A DNA stretch of 64,000 nt from Bryobacteraceae bacterium (GTDB lineage Bacteria; Acidobacteriota; Terriglobia; Bryobacterales; Bryobacteraceae). The stretch's first letter is position 1, and every line of letters begins with the position of its first letter. Both the position numbers and the translations under genes were made by a program. Of the stretch, positions 44,478 to 54,394 are shown piece after piece. The notes under the pieces were generated by a model, which searched no databases, was not told the DNA's origin, and saw nothing but the letters and a program-made list of their open reading frames with translations. Where the stretch lies: positions 62,001 to 126,000 of the forward strand of contig JAHCHE010000017.1 in assembly GCA_026129905.1 (NCBI GenBank). Direction: 5' to 3'.

Positions 44478-45107
44478 TCAGTTCGTGAGCGCGAACGCGA
44501 CGATGGTGAGGCCGCGGAGGCCGTTGGCTTCAAGTTCGTCGAGCAAGGCCGCTTCGAGACTTTCGGCGTCGACATTGACGGCGCAGCGGACGATCTCGTC
44601 GGGGGGCACGCCTTCATAGCACAGTTCGCAGGCGGCAACGTCCCCATCTCGTGACCTGATGGCGGGACCGAACAGGCGGCAGGTGAGAGGACGCGAGTCG
44701 TAAAGGTCGCAGCGGCCGGTTGCCGGGTCAAGGGCGGGACAGGGGACGTCGTCGAACTCCGGCGGGAGGCGGTCCTCGTCGTCCAGGACGCCGGTGGCGT
44801 GGTCTCCCGGATAGTCGGAACCAATGGCGGCGACATAGCCGGCGGCGCGGAGGCGTACCTGGCGGGCGCGATCGGGAACGTCGACGGCAAGGGTCCGCAG
44901 GCCCTCCCGGAGGCGGATGGCGTCCACTTGGGTGATGCCGAACGGACCCAGGCAACAGGGAGTACAGCCGGGGCGGCAGACCACCCAGGCGCCGCCTTTG
45001 CGTTCGGCCTCCAAGACGGCGGCGTCGACGATCCGGACGAGTTCGCGATCGGCGTTACGCGTCCGCTGTTCCGCGCGACAGCGTAGCTCGCCGTCAGAAC
45101 GCGCCAT
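44478..45107 (-). CDS. YkgJ-family cysteine cluster protein
   Basis: The 209-residue protein contains the CxxC(x)nCC cluster of YkgJ/UPF0153 proteins (CRPGCTPCCLGPF) and further Cys in CDLYDSRPLTCRLFGPA and ELCYEGV. It is probably metal-binding and redox-active. It overlaps the RraA gene by 14 bp, so the two are translated from one message. Function of this family is not established; an Fe-S or zinc cluster is a reasonable guess. Confidence 0.85.
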   Translation of the reverse strand: MARSDGELRCRAEQRTRNADRELVRIVDAAVLEAERKGGAWVVCRPGCTPCCLGPFGITQVDAIRLREGLRTLAVDVPDRARQVRLRAAGYVAAIGSDYPGDHATGVLDDEDRLPPEFDDVPCPALDPATGRCDLYDSRPLTCRLFGPAIRSRDGDVAACELCYEGVPPDEIVRCAVNVDAESLEAALLDELEANGLRGLTIVAFALTN

Positions 45108-45762
45108 ACTTGGCGTACGCGTCCTTGATGGGCACTCCGCTGCGCAATTCCTCGCGCATGCCGCGTTCGCGGTTGAAGGTCTCCTCGGCCGCGGTCAGGA
45201 TTTCCAAGGTGAGTTCTTTCGGCACGATCACCACGCCATCGGTGTCGCCGAACACGAAATCGCCCGGGTGAACGACCGTGCCGCCGACCCGGACCGGAAC
45301 CTGGTATTCACGGATATCCCAGCGGCCGATGGAACTGGCGGAGCACTTGAAACGGGCGAAGACGGGATAGCCCATCGCGTTGATGAAATCGATGTCGCGG
45401 ACGCCTCCGTCCACGACGGCGCCGGTGCAGCCCCGTTCGCGAGCCGCGGTGGACATGATCTCGCCCCAGTGGGCGCAGTCGATGCTGCCGCCGCAGGCCC
45501 ACACCGATACGGTTCCCTCGGTGATGCTGTCGAGCATTGCCAGGCGCATGTGGGTGTCGTCGTTGGCGGCGCTCGCGGCGGGGTAGCCCTGCCCGGTGAA
45601 AGCCTGACCCGCGACCCGGTTGGCCGCGGTGAACGGCGTGATGTAGTAAGGCAAAACCTGGTTCCGATGGCCGGCTTTGTCGAGCGCGTCGGCGATGGCC
45701 CCGGTGTAGAGCCTCAGGTAGCGGCGGCAGACGTCGGCGATCTCTCCGGCGAGAGCGCTCAT
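45094..45762 (-). CDS. RraA-family protein (aldolase/regulator fold)
   Basis: The 222-residue protein matches the RraA / 4-hydroxy-4-methyl-2-oxoglutarate aldolase superfamily: GAVVDGGVRD (catalytic loop) and GDFVFGDTDGVVIVP near the C-terminus are both present. Family members act as oxoacid aldolases in aromatic or sugar acid catabolism, or as RNase E regulators. The aldolase role is more likely in this lineage. It overlaps YkgJ by 14 bp. No signal peptide is visible. Confidence 0.88.
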   Translation of the reverse strand: MSALAGEIADVCRRYLRLYTGAIADALDKAGHRNQVLPYYITPFTAANRVAGQAFTGQGYPAASAANDDTHMRLAMLDSITEGTVSVWACGGSIDCAHWGEIMSTAARERGCTGAVVDGGVRDIDFINAMGYPVFARFKCSASSIGRWDIREYQVPVRVGGTVVHPGDFVFGDTDGVVIVPKELTLEILTAAEETFNRERGMREELRSGVPIKDAYAKYGAF

Positions 45763-45872
45763 AAAGAATATCTCCTCGTCTGATTCTAACTATAGGAATG
45801 ATGAGAGGCTCACCCGCAGAAACCTTGTAATGCCGGGGTTTTCCCGCGAGTCAACTGTAGGGGGGAACCGCG

Positions 45873-46913
45873 ATGCGCCTGTCCAGCCTGAATGTCGCCA
45901 CCTGCTCCGTACTGCTACTGTCCCTCTCCGTGGGTCCCGTCTCATCCGGCGAGAGGAACGCGACCGCCGTGCAGGACGTGCTGTGGAAGGAACCAGGGTG
46001 CGTCAACTGCAAAGACTTCCGTTACGGTCCCGGCGGCAAGGAGAGCCTTCCGAAACCGCCGTTCGAATTCATCGAGGAGGAGGAGGGCGGCAGCAGCGCC
46101 AAGGTGAAACTCCGCGATGCTCGCGGTAACCTGTGGATCGCCAAATGGGGGATCGAAGCCAAGGGAGCGAGCTTCGCGCCGCGGATTGCCTGGGCGGTGG
46201 GGTACTATGTGCGGCCGTCGCACTTCGTCGGCCGCGGGCGAATCCTTGGCGCGAAGAACCTCGGCCGGGCTGCGGAATTCGTTGACGGCGAGGGTAATTT
46301 TCAGGAAGCTAACTTCCGCCTCATCCCGCGAGAGTTGACCTGGCTCGAAGACCGCAACTGGACCTGGAACGACAATCCGTTCGCGGGAAGCGAGGAGGGG
46401 CGTCACGCGCTCACTGGACTGAAGATCATCATGATGCTGACGTCCAACTGGGATGCCAAAGACGGGCGGGACGAGAGCCGCGGCGCCAACACCGCGATAT
46501 ACGCGACGAACACCGCTACCCCCGGGTACATCTACTCCTTCGACGACTGGGGCGCTTCGATGGGCCGGTGGGGAAACGTCTGGACGCGAGAGAAATGGAA
46601 CCCCGAGCAGTTCGTCGAGCAGACGCCGCTGTTTATCCGCGGCATCAATGACGGCTATGTCGACTTCGGCTTCGACGGAACCCATGACGGCGATATCCGC
46701 AAAGGCATTAGCGTTCCCGACGTGCGCTGGATTTACCGCTATCTCGGGAAGATCACGGACAAGCAGCTACGAGACGGGCTGATCGCCTCCGGCGCGACGG
46801 CCGAGGAGACGCAGGCGCTGGCCGGCGCGCTCCGCCAACGCCTGCGGCAGCTTCAACAGGTCGCGAGTTTGCCGGGGTCCGGGGGGACTATCGTCACGTC
46901 GAGCGTGGATTGA
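45873..46913 (+). CDS. secreted protein of unknown family with possible kinase-like pattern
   Basis: The 346-residue protein has a signal peptide (about 1-25, SVLLLSLSVGPVSSG) and a CxxC (CVNCKDF, Cys43/46). The middle and C-terminal parts show elements that resemble a protein-kinase-like fold. VKLRDARGNLWIAKW could be a glycine-loop/lysine strand (Lys91), NWDAKDG (Asp194, Lys196) a catalytic loop, and YSFDDWGASM (Asp224/225) a DFG-type metal site. This is pattern recognition, not a database result. The gene is followed by a DUF1501 protein on the same strand (41-bp gap). It diverges from the RraA gene. Confidence 0.6.
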   Translation: MRLSSLNVATCSVLLLSLSVGPVSSGERNATAVQDVLWKEPGCVNCKDFRYGPGGKESLPKPPFEFIEEEEGGSSAKVKLRDARGNLWIAKWGIEAKGASFAPRIAWAVGYYVRPSHFVGRGRILGAKNLGRAAEFVDGEGNFQEANFRLIPRELTWLEDRNWTWNDNPFAGSEEGRHALTGLKIIMMLTSNWDAKDGRDESRGANTAIYATNTATPGYIYSFDDWGASMGRWGNVWTREKWNPEQFVEQTPLFIRGINDGYVDFGFDGTHDGDIRKGISVPDVRWIYRYLGKITDKQLRDGLIASGATAEETQALAGALRQRLRQLQQVASLPGSGGTIVTSSVD

Positions 46914-46954
46914 AGCCGCCGGCGCCGGCCCGTTGTTGTAAGCTGGTTGGCGCC

Positions 46955-48079
46955 ATGACGGGACCGATCGGACGGCGTGAATTTCTGCTGGGCGGCGCGC
47001 TGGGGTTGGGGGCCGCGAACCACATCGTCGCAACGCCGGCGCGCGGCGCCGAGGTGAACTGCATTCTGCTGATGCTGGTGGGCGGGCCGTCGCACCTGGA
47101 TACGTGGGACATGAAACCTTATGCGCCGGCGGAGATCCGCGGGCCATTCCGGCCGATCCGGACGAACGCGCCGGGAATCGAGATTTCGGAGATCTTGCCC
47201 CGGACGGCGCGGCATGCCGACAAGTTCTCTCTGGTGCGCGGCGTCCACCACGATGCCGTCGCGGTTCACGATGCAGGGTACCAGGCGATGCAGACCGGCC
47301 GCGTGTTTCGGGGCGGCCGGGAGCACCCGCACTACGGCTGCGTCGTGTCCCGGCTGCTGGGCGGGCGCGGAACCTTGCCGGCGCACGTCTTGCTGCCCGG
47401 CCCAATCGGCGCCACGGGCGGGAACATGCCGCACGGGCAAGGCGCGGGGTTTCTGGGGAAGCGGCATGAGCCGGCAGCGCCCGACGGCGGCGAACTGCGC
47501 CTGCGCCTGGCTTCGGAGGACACCCGGCGCCGCTACGGCCTGAACGCGTTCGGACAGAGTTGCCTGCTGGCGCGCCAACTCGTCGAGGCGGGGGTGCGGT
47601 TCGTAACCGTCAACATGTTCGACACCGTCTTCGACCGCGTCACCTGGGACGCGCACGGCTACGAGCCGTTCCACGGACTTGACCGCTACCGCGACACGGT
47701 GGGGCCGATGTTCGACGCCGCTTACAGTTCGTTGCTGGACGACCTGCGCGCCGGCGGCTTACTGGAGAACACGATGACGCTCGCGCTGAGTGAATTCGGA
47801 CGGACGCCGCGGCTCAACGATGCCGGCGGGCGGGACCATTGGACGGGTTGCTGGACGGTTCTGATGGGCGGCGGACCACTGCGGCGCGGCGTGGTGGTGG
47901 GCGCGTCGGATGAGATCGGCGCGTATCCGAAGGATCGCCCGGTGACGCCCGCCGAGATCGCGGCTACCATCTATCGCGCGTTCGGCATCGACCCGCAAAC
48001 GGAACTCGAAGACGGCGGGGGGAATCGCATCCGGCTGGTGGCGCCGGGCGCCGCGCCGATCCGGGAACTGCTGGCATAG
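46955..48079 (+). CDS. Tat-exported DUF1501 (sulfatase-like) protein
   Basis: The 374-residue protein begins at ATG 46955 with a Tat leader (GRREFLLGGALGLG). It shows the DUF1501 pattern: LLMLVGGPSHLDTWDMKP, SLVRGVHHDAVAVHDAGY, HPHYGCVVSRLLG and ALSEFGRTPRLND, with the final DHWTG region. This family has an alkaline-phosphatase/sulfatase-like fold and is abundant in Planctomycetes and Acidobacteriota, often paired with DUF1800 or cytochrome-domain proteins, but no such partner lies here. The substrate is unknown. It probably shares a transcript with the upstream secreted protein. Confidence 0.85.
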   Translation: MTGPIGRREFLLGGALGLGAANHIVATPARGAEVNCILLMLVGGPSHLDTWDMKPYAPAEIRGPFRPIRTNAPGIEISEILPRTARHADKFSLVRGVHHDAVAVHDAGYQAMQTGRVFRGGREHPHYGCVVSRLLGGRGTLPAHVLLPGPIGATGGNMPHGQGAGFLGKRHEPAAPDGGELRLRLASEDTRRRYGLNAFGQSCLLARQLVEAGVRFVTVNMFDTVFDRVTWDAHGYEPFHGLDRYRDTVGPMFDAAYSSLLDDLRAGGLLENTMTLALSEFGRTPRLNDAGGRDHWTGCWTVLMGGGPLRRGVVVGASDEIGAYPKDRPVTPAEIAATIYRAFGIDPQTELEDGGGNRIRLVAPGAAPIRELLA

Positions 48080-48140
48080 CGCGCGCCGGCCTAATTGTCC
48101 GCCCGCTCAGTCTCCCCACGACGCCCCGGCTGTCAACCTG

Positions 48141-48536
48141 CTACAACGCTTCCGGCCGCGTCACGTCCAGGGCTGTAAATCGAGCGATAGCGCTGAAGTC
48201 GCGGTCCCGGTGGCACACAGGTACTCGGTTCTCGATTGCGACAGCGGCGATCAGACAGTCGACGGATGACCTGATGGTGAGACCCTTCCGTCTGCCCTGT
48301 TGATAGATCTCGCTCGCCAAGATGTACAGAGGGAGTGAAATCGGATCGTTCAAAACGGGAATGGCAAGGAACGCCTCGCGGAATGCGTCAGTGCGCGGCC
48401 CCGGCTGGAGCCCCTGGAGAACTTCTTGAACAATCGGACCGCACGTGGCGAACCGCAGCAGGTCCTCTTCCCGGATCGCATAGCGCGGTCTTCCAGACAG
48501 AAGTTCAATCCATATCGACGTGTCGACGAGGATCAT
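48141..48536 (-). CDS. vapC: VapC-type PIN-domain ribonuclease toxin
   Basis: The 131-residue PIN-domain protein has the acidic catalytic set: Asp5 in VDTSIW, Glu38, Asp93 and Asp111/Asp113 (CHRDRDF). It should cleave RNA when free of its antitoxin. The ATG overlaps the upstream antitoxin stop as ATGA. Length and motif match the VapC family. It is not accompanied by phage or transposon genes. Confidence 0.92.
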   Translation of the reverse strand: MILVDTSIWIELLSGRPRYAIREEDLLRFATCGPIVQEVLQGLQPGPRTDAFREAFLAIPVLNDPISLPLYILASEIYQQGRRKGLTIRSSVDCLIAAVAIENRVPVCHRDRDFSAIARFTALDVTRPEAL

Positions 48537-48754
48537 GTGCGGCGGCGCCCGCGGGGCGGCCGGTCCTCTCGCATGACAGACAGGTCTCCCTCCCAGATGC
48601 CGGATTGAAAGAAGCGCGGAAGGCTCTGGATCTTTCGAAGACGGATCACCTCTTCGAGCGCCGTATTGACCGCCGCGGAGTAGGTGCGCGCCGACAAGAC
48701 CCTGGTGGCCTCTTCGAGGAGGCGCTCATCTAACACAAGATTTGTGCGCTTCAT
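48533..48754 (-). CDS. vapB: VapB-type antitoxin
   Basis: The 73-residue protein begins MKRTNLVLDERLLEEATRV, typical of VapB/Antitoxin type-II DNA-binding strands followed by helices, and ends with a basic C-terminal tail that should grip VapC. The gene overlaps vapC by ATGA. The pair should autoregulate from the short AT-rich region just upstream (48755-48775, GTGATAAACTATACAC on the minus strand). Confidence 0.88.
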   Translation of the reverse strand: MKRTNLVLDERLLEEATRVLSARTYSAAVNTALEEVIRLRKIQSLPRFFQSGIWEGDLSVMREDRPPRGRRRT

Positions 48755-49066
48755 GTGTATAGTTTATCACCGTATCCGCACTCCGGGAAGGCATCTTCCG
48801 ACAACATCGGCAGAGGTGCTACCATACGCCGATGGCCGATGCTGTTCCCGCCCGCAGCTTATCCTCGCCGGCGCAGGCGAGGCATACGCTCGTCGTCCGG
48901 ACGACTGCTCGCCGGCCGGCGGAACCGGACGACCTACTGGCATGCCGCGGGTCGAGAAAGGATGCCCGCCCGCGAAGCCGTTCGGAAAACCGGCTCGCGA
49001 ATCGGGAGGTGTGTACAAAGTCCAGCGGGCGAGCGTCTTTCGCTCGCCCGCTGTATCGTGCGACCG
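48755..49066. other. intergenic region between VapB and the TonB receptor gene
   Basis: This 312-bp stretch holds the likely vapBC promoter near its left end and the strong hairpin at 49024-49052 on its right. The middle 200 bp is GC-rich with no credible coding frame. Small frames within it are Arg/Pro-rich composition artefacts. I see nothing else. Confidence 0.5.
49024..49052 (-). terminator. 12-bp perfect hairpin after the TonB receptor gene
   Basis: AGCGGGCGAGCG (49024-49035) and CGCTCGCCCGCT (49041-49052) pair fully around a 5-nt loop, 15 bp beyond the receptor stop. The T-run is poor, so it may be a rho-independent-like terminator or an mRNA 3'-stability element. Confidence 0.6.
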
Positions 49067-52000
49067 CTAAAAGCTCAAACGGAGCCCGAAGCGAATCTGC
49101 CGCTCCGACGGATTGGCGAGGTTGGGCAGAGTGCTGGTGACGGAAGAAAAGTTCCCCAAGCTTACAATGCTGCCGTCTTGGCCCAGCGACATGTTGGAGG
49201 CGTTCGCGTTCGGATTCGCGAACTTCGGCGTGTTGGTGAGGTTAAAGGCTTCGGCGCGGAACTCCAAGCCGAGCCGTTCGGTCAAACTGAAGTTGCGGAA
49301 GAGGCTGAGATCGAAGTTGAACATGCCGGGACCACGCACGGCGTTCCGTCCGGAATTGCCGAAACGAACGTCGGTGATAGGACGGAAGGCCAGGGGATCG
49401 AACCATGACTGACCCGGCCCCACATGCTTCGGCCGCTCAACGTCCGGCGCAACTTGGTCCGCCGTCTGGAGATTGCCGGGGGCGTTCAAGGACGCTCCGG
49501 CGGCCGTTACCGTAAACGGAGTCCCCGAGTAGACGCCGAGCATGCCATTGGACTGCCAGCCCCCCAGCAGAATCCTGCTGACGCCGGACTGCGCGAAAGG
49601 CCGGCCCCCGCCGAAGGGGAACTCATAGACGTACCCCAACGTGAACATGTGCGTGCGGTCGTACCCCGCCACGGCGCGGTTCCAGGGTATCATCGGCTCC
49701 CAGTTGCGGTCCACTCCCGCCCAACCCGTATCGTCCGTCATATTGATGGTTTTCGACCAGGTGTAAGCGCCTTTCAGAAAGAGGCCCCGATGGAACTGGC
49801 GGTTCAAAGCGATCTGCATGGAATGATAGTTTCCGCTGAGCCAGCCATCCCACATGTTGGTGGTGACGTCCCGGCCGAAGACGGCGAACAGCGGGCGTCC
49901 TTGCGGGCCGGCGCCGGGCGGGGCCGCGTTGATATCGCGATCGGCGAGCTGGTTGACCGTCTGCGTGCCGACATAGGCGATTGAACTCACCATGTGCGCG
50001 GGCAGCCTGCGCTCGGAGGTGAAGTTCCAGGATTGGATGTAGCCACGGTTCAGTTGGCCGCCCCAGGGGCTCCGAGGCCCCATGGACACGCTCGGCGGCA
50101 ATTCGATCAGACCCGCGCTGATGTCGGGAAGTGGTATCGCGGGGATACCCTCCTCGATCGATCTCACCGGCACAAACGGGTTCGCCGAAGGAAAGTCGGC
50201 GCCGATGGCAGCCGGGTAGAGGCCGCGCAGCGGACGGGAGAACGGCACAGGATCGTAGGTGATGCCGTAGCCGCTGCGGACGACCGTATTCTCGTTCAGG
50301 CGATAGGCAAAGCCCACGCGCGGCGCGAACAGCCGGTTGCTGACGCTGATTCCCACGTCCTCGGGCTGTCCGCCGATTCCGCCGAGGTGAACCATGTTCG
50401 TCGCCGGGTCCCATCGCTCGATCCCGCGGTCCCGCCGCGAGATCAGCGGGAAGTACTCGTAGCGCAGGCCCAGGTTGACCGTCAGGTTGCGGGTTACCTG
50501 CCAGCGATCGCGAATGTACCAGGCAAACTGCCACTCCCGGTTGGTCATCTCGAAAAACTGGACCGCCTTGTTCATCTCCGTCGGCGTTCCTAGCAGGAAG
50601 CCGGCGTACTGATTCAGAAAGTTCGGCGCCGCGCCGCCGTTGAGCGCGGTGGCGCCTCCGCCGAAGAGGAGCCGCCCGCGCGGACCGAAGTTGATTTCCG
50701 GCTGCCAGTGATCCAGGTGGTAGCGCACAAGGTCGAATCCCCAACGCAGCTCGTGGGAACGATAGATCTTGCTCATGTTCGTGGTGTAGGTGTAGGCTCG
50801 CTCGGCGCGGAACAGGGGCAGCCACCCATTCGGGTTGCCCCAGTCCGTGAAGCCGTGCTGGATCAGCGGAATGCCGCTATAGCAGGCTTCGGTAGGGCAC
50901 TGCTCGGCAACCTGGTTGGCGAACGGGCCGCTCACGATCGGATCGTTGGTCCCGGGAATGCCCCAGACCTCCGAACCGATGTTCTGACCGTGATCGGGTC
51001 CCACGACGCTCTGGTCGAACCGCGTATAGGCGAAGGTCCCGTCGATCAGAAACGTCGGCGACAGCGTCCAGGTGAAACCGGTAGTGCCGATATTGACCTG
51101 GGTCTCGCCGAATCCCACACCGGCCCGGCTCAAGCCGGGTCCGCCGACCTCGCCGAGGGCGAACTGAGATCGCACCGGAGCGTCCATCCGGCTGTACTTG
51201 CCGAAAATTGTCAGGTTGGATCGCGCCAGCCAGTCGATTTTACCGTCGTAATTGTGCCGGTTGAGCTGCTCGGTTCCGGAATTGAAAAAGTTATTCAGCA
51301 CCTCTCCGGGAATATTCGGCAGCGGCGCCCGTCCCTGGATGCCAAGACTGACGGGTTGAGGCGGTCGGCAGGGATGACGTTGCCGGGGAAGGGAGAGCGC
51401 CCGGTCCCGTCCGGATTGCCGGTCGCCGGGTCGTAGAGAGTCACTGCCTGGGCGCTGAAGTCCCCTTGCCGGATATCCGGCGTCGGCACGGAGAAGGGCG
51501 ACGGCGATATGCCGGCGCGTTCCAGGGTGCCCTCGTAGCTGCCGAAGAAGAAGAGGTTGTCGCGCACAATCGGGCCGCCCAGCGTACCGCCGAAAATGTT
51601 GAAGATCGACTTTGGCTTGCCCCGGTCCGGCGGCAGGAAGAAATTGCGCGTCCGCAGACGTTGGTTGTCGTGCAGGTGAAACGCCGAGCCATGGAGATCG
51701 TTCGTTCCCGACTTGGTGAGAACCGTAACCGACGCGCCTCCGGAGAGTCCCTGTTCGGCCTCGAACGAACTGGTGGCGACGTTGACCGTCTGGATCGATT
51801 CGACCGGCGGCACGTAGACCATGTGGTGCGGCAGCCAGACGAAGACGTTCTGGGCGCCATCGACGCGGGCCGTATTGGCGTTGCGAGGAGTGCCGCTGAA
51901 GTTTGTTGTCAGTGCGCGGGCCGGCGTGTCCACCACCGCGTTCTGGAAATTCGCCGGCGTCGCCCCAGGCGCCAGGTTGAGCACGCTCTGGAAGTTGCGG

Positions 52001-52452
52001 TAGTTGGCCAGCGGGAGATTGGTCATCGCCACCGGCGTGATCTCCGTGGTTACATCGGACTTGTCCGCTTGGAGCATGGCCACGTCCGCCGCTACGGTCA
52101 CGACCTCGGTGACAGGTCCCAATTCGAGCCGGCTGTCCACTCGCTGCACCGTACCGGCGGTGACGACGATGTCGGATCGCGTCAACGAGCGGAAGCCGTC
52201 CACCGTGACGCTCAGGTGATACCGTCCCGGCAGAACGTTCACGAATGAGAAACGTCCCGCGTCGTCGGTATATACTTCGCGCGTCAGCCCTGTGTCTGCG
52301 CCGACGAGAGTGACGCCTGCGCCCGGCACCAGCGCATCCGATTGATCGAAGACCGTTCCCACGACGGAGCCGTAGAGGACCTGCGCTTCCGCATGCTGAA
52401 CCAGCAAGCCGGCGCCGAGCGCCGTCGCCAGATAAAGGACGAGTTTTGGCAT
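49067..52452 (-). pseudogene. Oar-like TonB-dependent receptor with one frameshift
   Basis: This outer-membrane receptor of about 1,128 residues has a signal peptide (MPKLVLYLATALGAGLLVQHAEAQ) from ATG 52452, preceded by AAAGGGGG. A carboxypeptidase-regulatory-like domain (GAGVTLVGADTGLTREVYTDD) and a plug domain follow, then a long beta-barrel ending in LRLSF. The frame breaks near 51353-51355: up to RLNPS the protein is in one frame, and SLGIQGRAPLPNIPG onward is in another. Restoring one C in a CCC run (GGG on the plus strand) rejoins them as RLNPVSLGIQ. The barrel part is otherwise intact over 700 codons, so inactivation is recent or the base is a sequence error. Such proteins import large carbohydrates or peptides in Acidobacteriota. 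Confidence 0.85.
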
Positions 52453-53144
52453 AGTTACCCCCTTTTGTATTGCGGATTGGGCGTCTTGCCGAACAAGTTG
52501 TGAAAAGGACCCTTGATTCGTTTCGTTGAGTAATTTCCGCGGGACTCTGTTTCACGGTGACAGTAGTTTTTTGAAAGCTGTGAGTAGTTCTTCTATAATG
52601 CCGTTATAATTCATAGAGTTTTGCTCGACACGAAATGCGCCGTTTCAGCCAATGCCGCCGAAGTGAAGAAATCGGGAGGTTTATTTCGCCGACAGCGCTG
52701 AGGAAAAGGAGCTGACTTCTTGCTGCTTCCGGTCGGTATTCTGCCGCTTCTGCCCGTATTAGAGAAACTCGCGGAAGCGTTTCATGATTGCCGCGCACCG
52801 GCGGGTATGCCGCCAACTGGAAACCGCCGGGCTGGAGCGATTCAGACATCCCGCGCCTCCGGAACCCGCGTCGGGGAGATCTGGTCTGAGGGGACGCGGT
52901 AGATCCCTCGGCGGGCCGCCTGACGATCGGCCGGACAGCCTGGAGCAGCAACGCCGGCGCTGCCATTGTGGCGGCGATTAGGCCGGCCCCGGTGGGCGCT
53001 CGCCTGCGCCGGCATTCTCCACGCCTTATAGAGGCGGGGCGGCTGCGGCTGCGGGCGGCAATCTCTTCCAGAGCGAGCTTCAGGTCCAGCATCGGCGCGG
53101 GACAGCCGCAGTCTTTTTCTCCCGACCCGGCGGCGGGTTGGCCG
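52453..53144. other. 692-bp region without a convincing gene
   Basis: This gap lies between the TonB receptor start (minus) and the cupin gene (plus). The left third is AT-richer and carries possible promoter boxes for the receptor (TATAAC and TATAG around 52580-52615, read on the minus strand), with a weak -35. The right part is GC-rich; the open frames there (for example 52604-53167 on the minus strand) are Arg/Pro-rich and look non-coding. No repeats, tRNA or CRISPR units were seen. Confidence 0.5.
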
Positions 53145-53167
53145 ATGAGCCGCGGCAAGCGGCTCAT
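53145..53167. promoter_or_regulatory. 9-bp perfect inverted repeat before the cupin gene
   Basis: ATGAGCCGC (53145-53153) and GCGGCTCAT (53159-53167) flank a 5-bp spacer. The repeat ends 7 bp before the first candidate start (53174). It could be an operator or an RNA hairpin near the ribosome site. Confidence 0.5.
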
Positions 53168-53173
53168 GATACG

Positions 53174-54394
53174 ATGCAGGGCATGTCCAACGCAGCTCTG
53201 TTAAACGAGGCTCTCGCAGCCGGCGAGGGCATCGTCCGCCTTGCCCCCTGTTGGGTTCCGCGATCGTTTCTCATGCCCGGTGGAAGACTGAAGCTCGATC
53301 CCCGCGATCTGTACGCGCTCGGGGCGCACCGCGGCGGCATCGACGAGCGGTGGTTCGCCTCCACCACCAAGGCCGACAACGGACCGCTGACGGCCGACGA
53401 CGAAGGATTGAACTACATCGATCACAACGGCAAGCGCGTCCTGCTGAAAGAGGCCGTCGAGACCATGGGCGACAAGTTCCTTGGCGCCGGCGTCATGGCC
53501 GAGCACGGCGGCTGGAATCTTCTATGCAAGTTTTTCGATAATTTGGGACCAATTCCTCACCACCTGCACCAGACCGACGAATTCGCCAAACGGGTCGGCC
53601 GGAAAGGTAAGCCGGAGGCCTATTACTTTCCGCCGCAATACAACATGAAGGACAACAATTTTCCATACACCTTCATGGGGCTGAACCCGGGCACGACCCG
53701 CGACGACGTGCGCCGGTGCCTCGAGCGGTGGAACGAGGGCGACAACGGCCTTCTTTACCACTCGCGGGCCTACAAGCTGAAGCCGGGCTCCGGCTGGCAG
53801 GTGGACGCGGGGATTCTGCACGCGCCGGGCTCGCTGGTGACGTATGAACCGCAGGTGAACTCCGACGTCTTCGCGATGTACCAGTCGATGGTGGAAGGGC
53901 GGGCGGTGCCGTGGGACCTGCTGGTGAAGGACGTCCCGGAGGAGCACCATCATAACCTGGACTACATCCTCGACATGCTGGACTGGGACGCCAATACCGA
54001 TCCGCAGTTCGCCGAGCACCGGTATTTCGATCCCGCTCCGGTGAAGGACCCGAACGCGATGCGGGACGAAGGGTACTCGGAAAAGTGGGTGGTCTACTCG
54101 ACGCCGCACTATTCGGCGAAGGAACTCACGGTGTTCCCGGGCCGCAGCGTCACCATCGCCGACGCGGCGGCGTACGGGCTGATCGTGGTGCAAGGCTGGG
54201 GCTCGATCGGCGTGATGGAAGTCGAGACGCCCGCGCTGATCCGGTACGGCGAAATGACGAAGGACGAGTTGTTTGTGACGTTCGACGCGGCCCGGGCCGG
54301 GGTGGAAGTCACCAACCGCAGCAACGCCGAAAACCTCGTGATGCTGAAGCACTTCGGGCCGGGAAATCCCGACGCGCAGAGGTTTGTCCAGTGA
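53174..54394 (+). CDS. cupin-type phosphomannose-isomerase-like protein
   Basis: The 406-residue protein (starts 53174 or 53183) is a double-cupin protein resembling class I phosphomannose isomerases and their relatives. HHLHQTDEF supplies the metal-binding His/Glu set, and the second half contains the paired cupin strands (VVQGWGSIGVMEVETPALIRYGEM). The pattern WNLLCKFFDNLGPIPHHLHQ is also typical. It overlaps the epimerase gene by GTGA, so the two are coupled. It probably isomerises a sugar phosphate or binds a sugar; the exact reaction is not assigned. The upstream hairpin could regulate it. Confidence 0.75.
   Translation: MQGMSNAALLNEALAAGEGIVRLAPCWVPRSFLMPGGRLKLDPRDLYALGAHRGGIDERWFASTTKADNGPLTADDEGLNYIDHNGKRVLLKEAVETMGDKFLGAGVMAEHGGWNLLCKFFDNLGPIPHHLHQTDEFAKRVGRKGKPEAYYFPPQYNMKDNNFPYTFMGLNPGTTRDDVRRCLERWNEGDNGLLYHSRAYKLKPGSGWQVDAGILHAPGSLVTYEPQVNSDVFAMYQSMVEGRAVPWDLLVKDVPEEHHHNLDYILDMLDWDANTDPQFAEHRYFDPAPVKDPNAMRDEGYSEKWVVYSTPHYSAKELTVFPGRSVTIADAAAYGLIVVQGWGSIGVMEVETPALIRYGEMTKDELFVTFDAARAGVEVTNRSNAENLVMLKHFGPGNPDAQRFVQ

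Noticed and set aside
48755-49020. Small Arg-rich plus-strand frames next to vapBC
   Set aside because: No ribosome site or family resemblance; composition-driven.
52604-53167. 187-codon minus-strand frame in the gap before the cupin gene
   Set aside because: Arg/Pro-rich, no motif, no ribosome site and no family resemblance.
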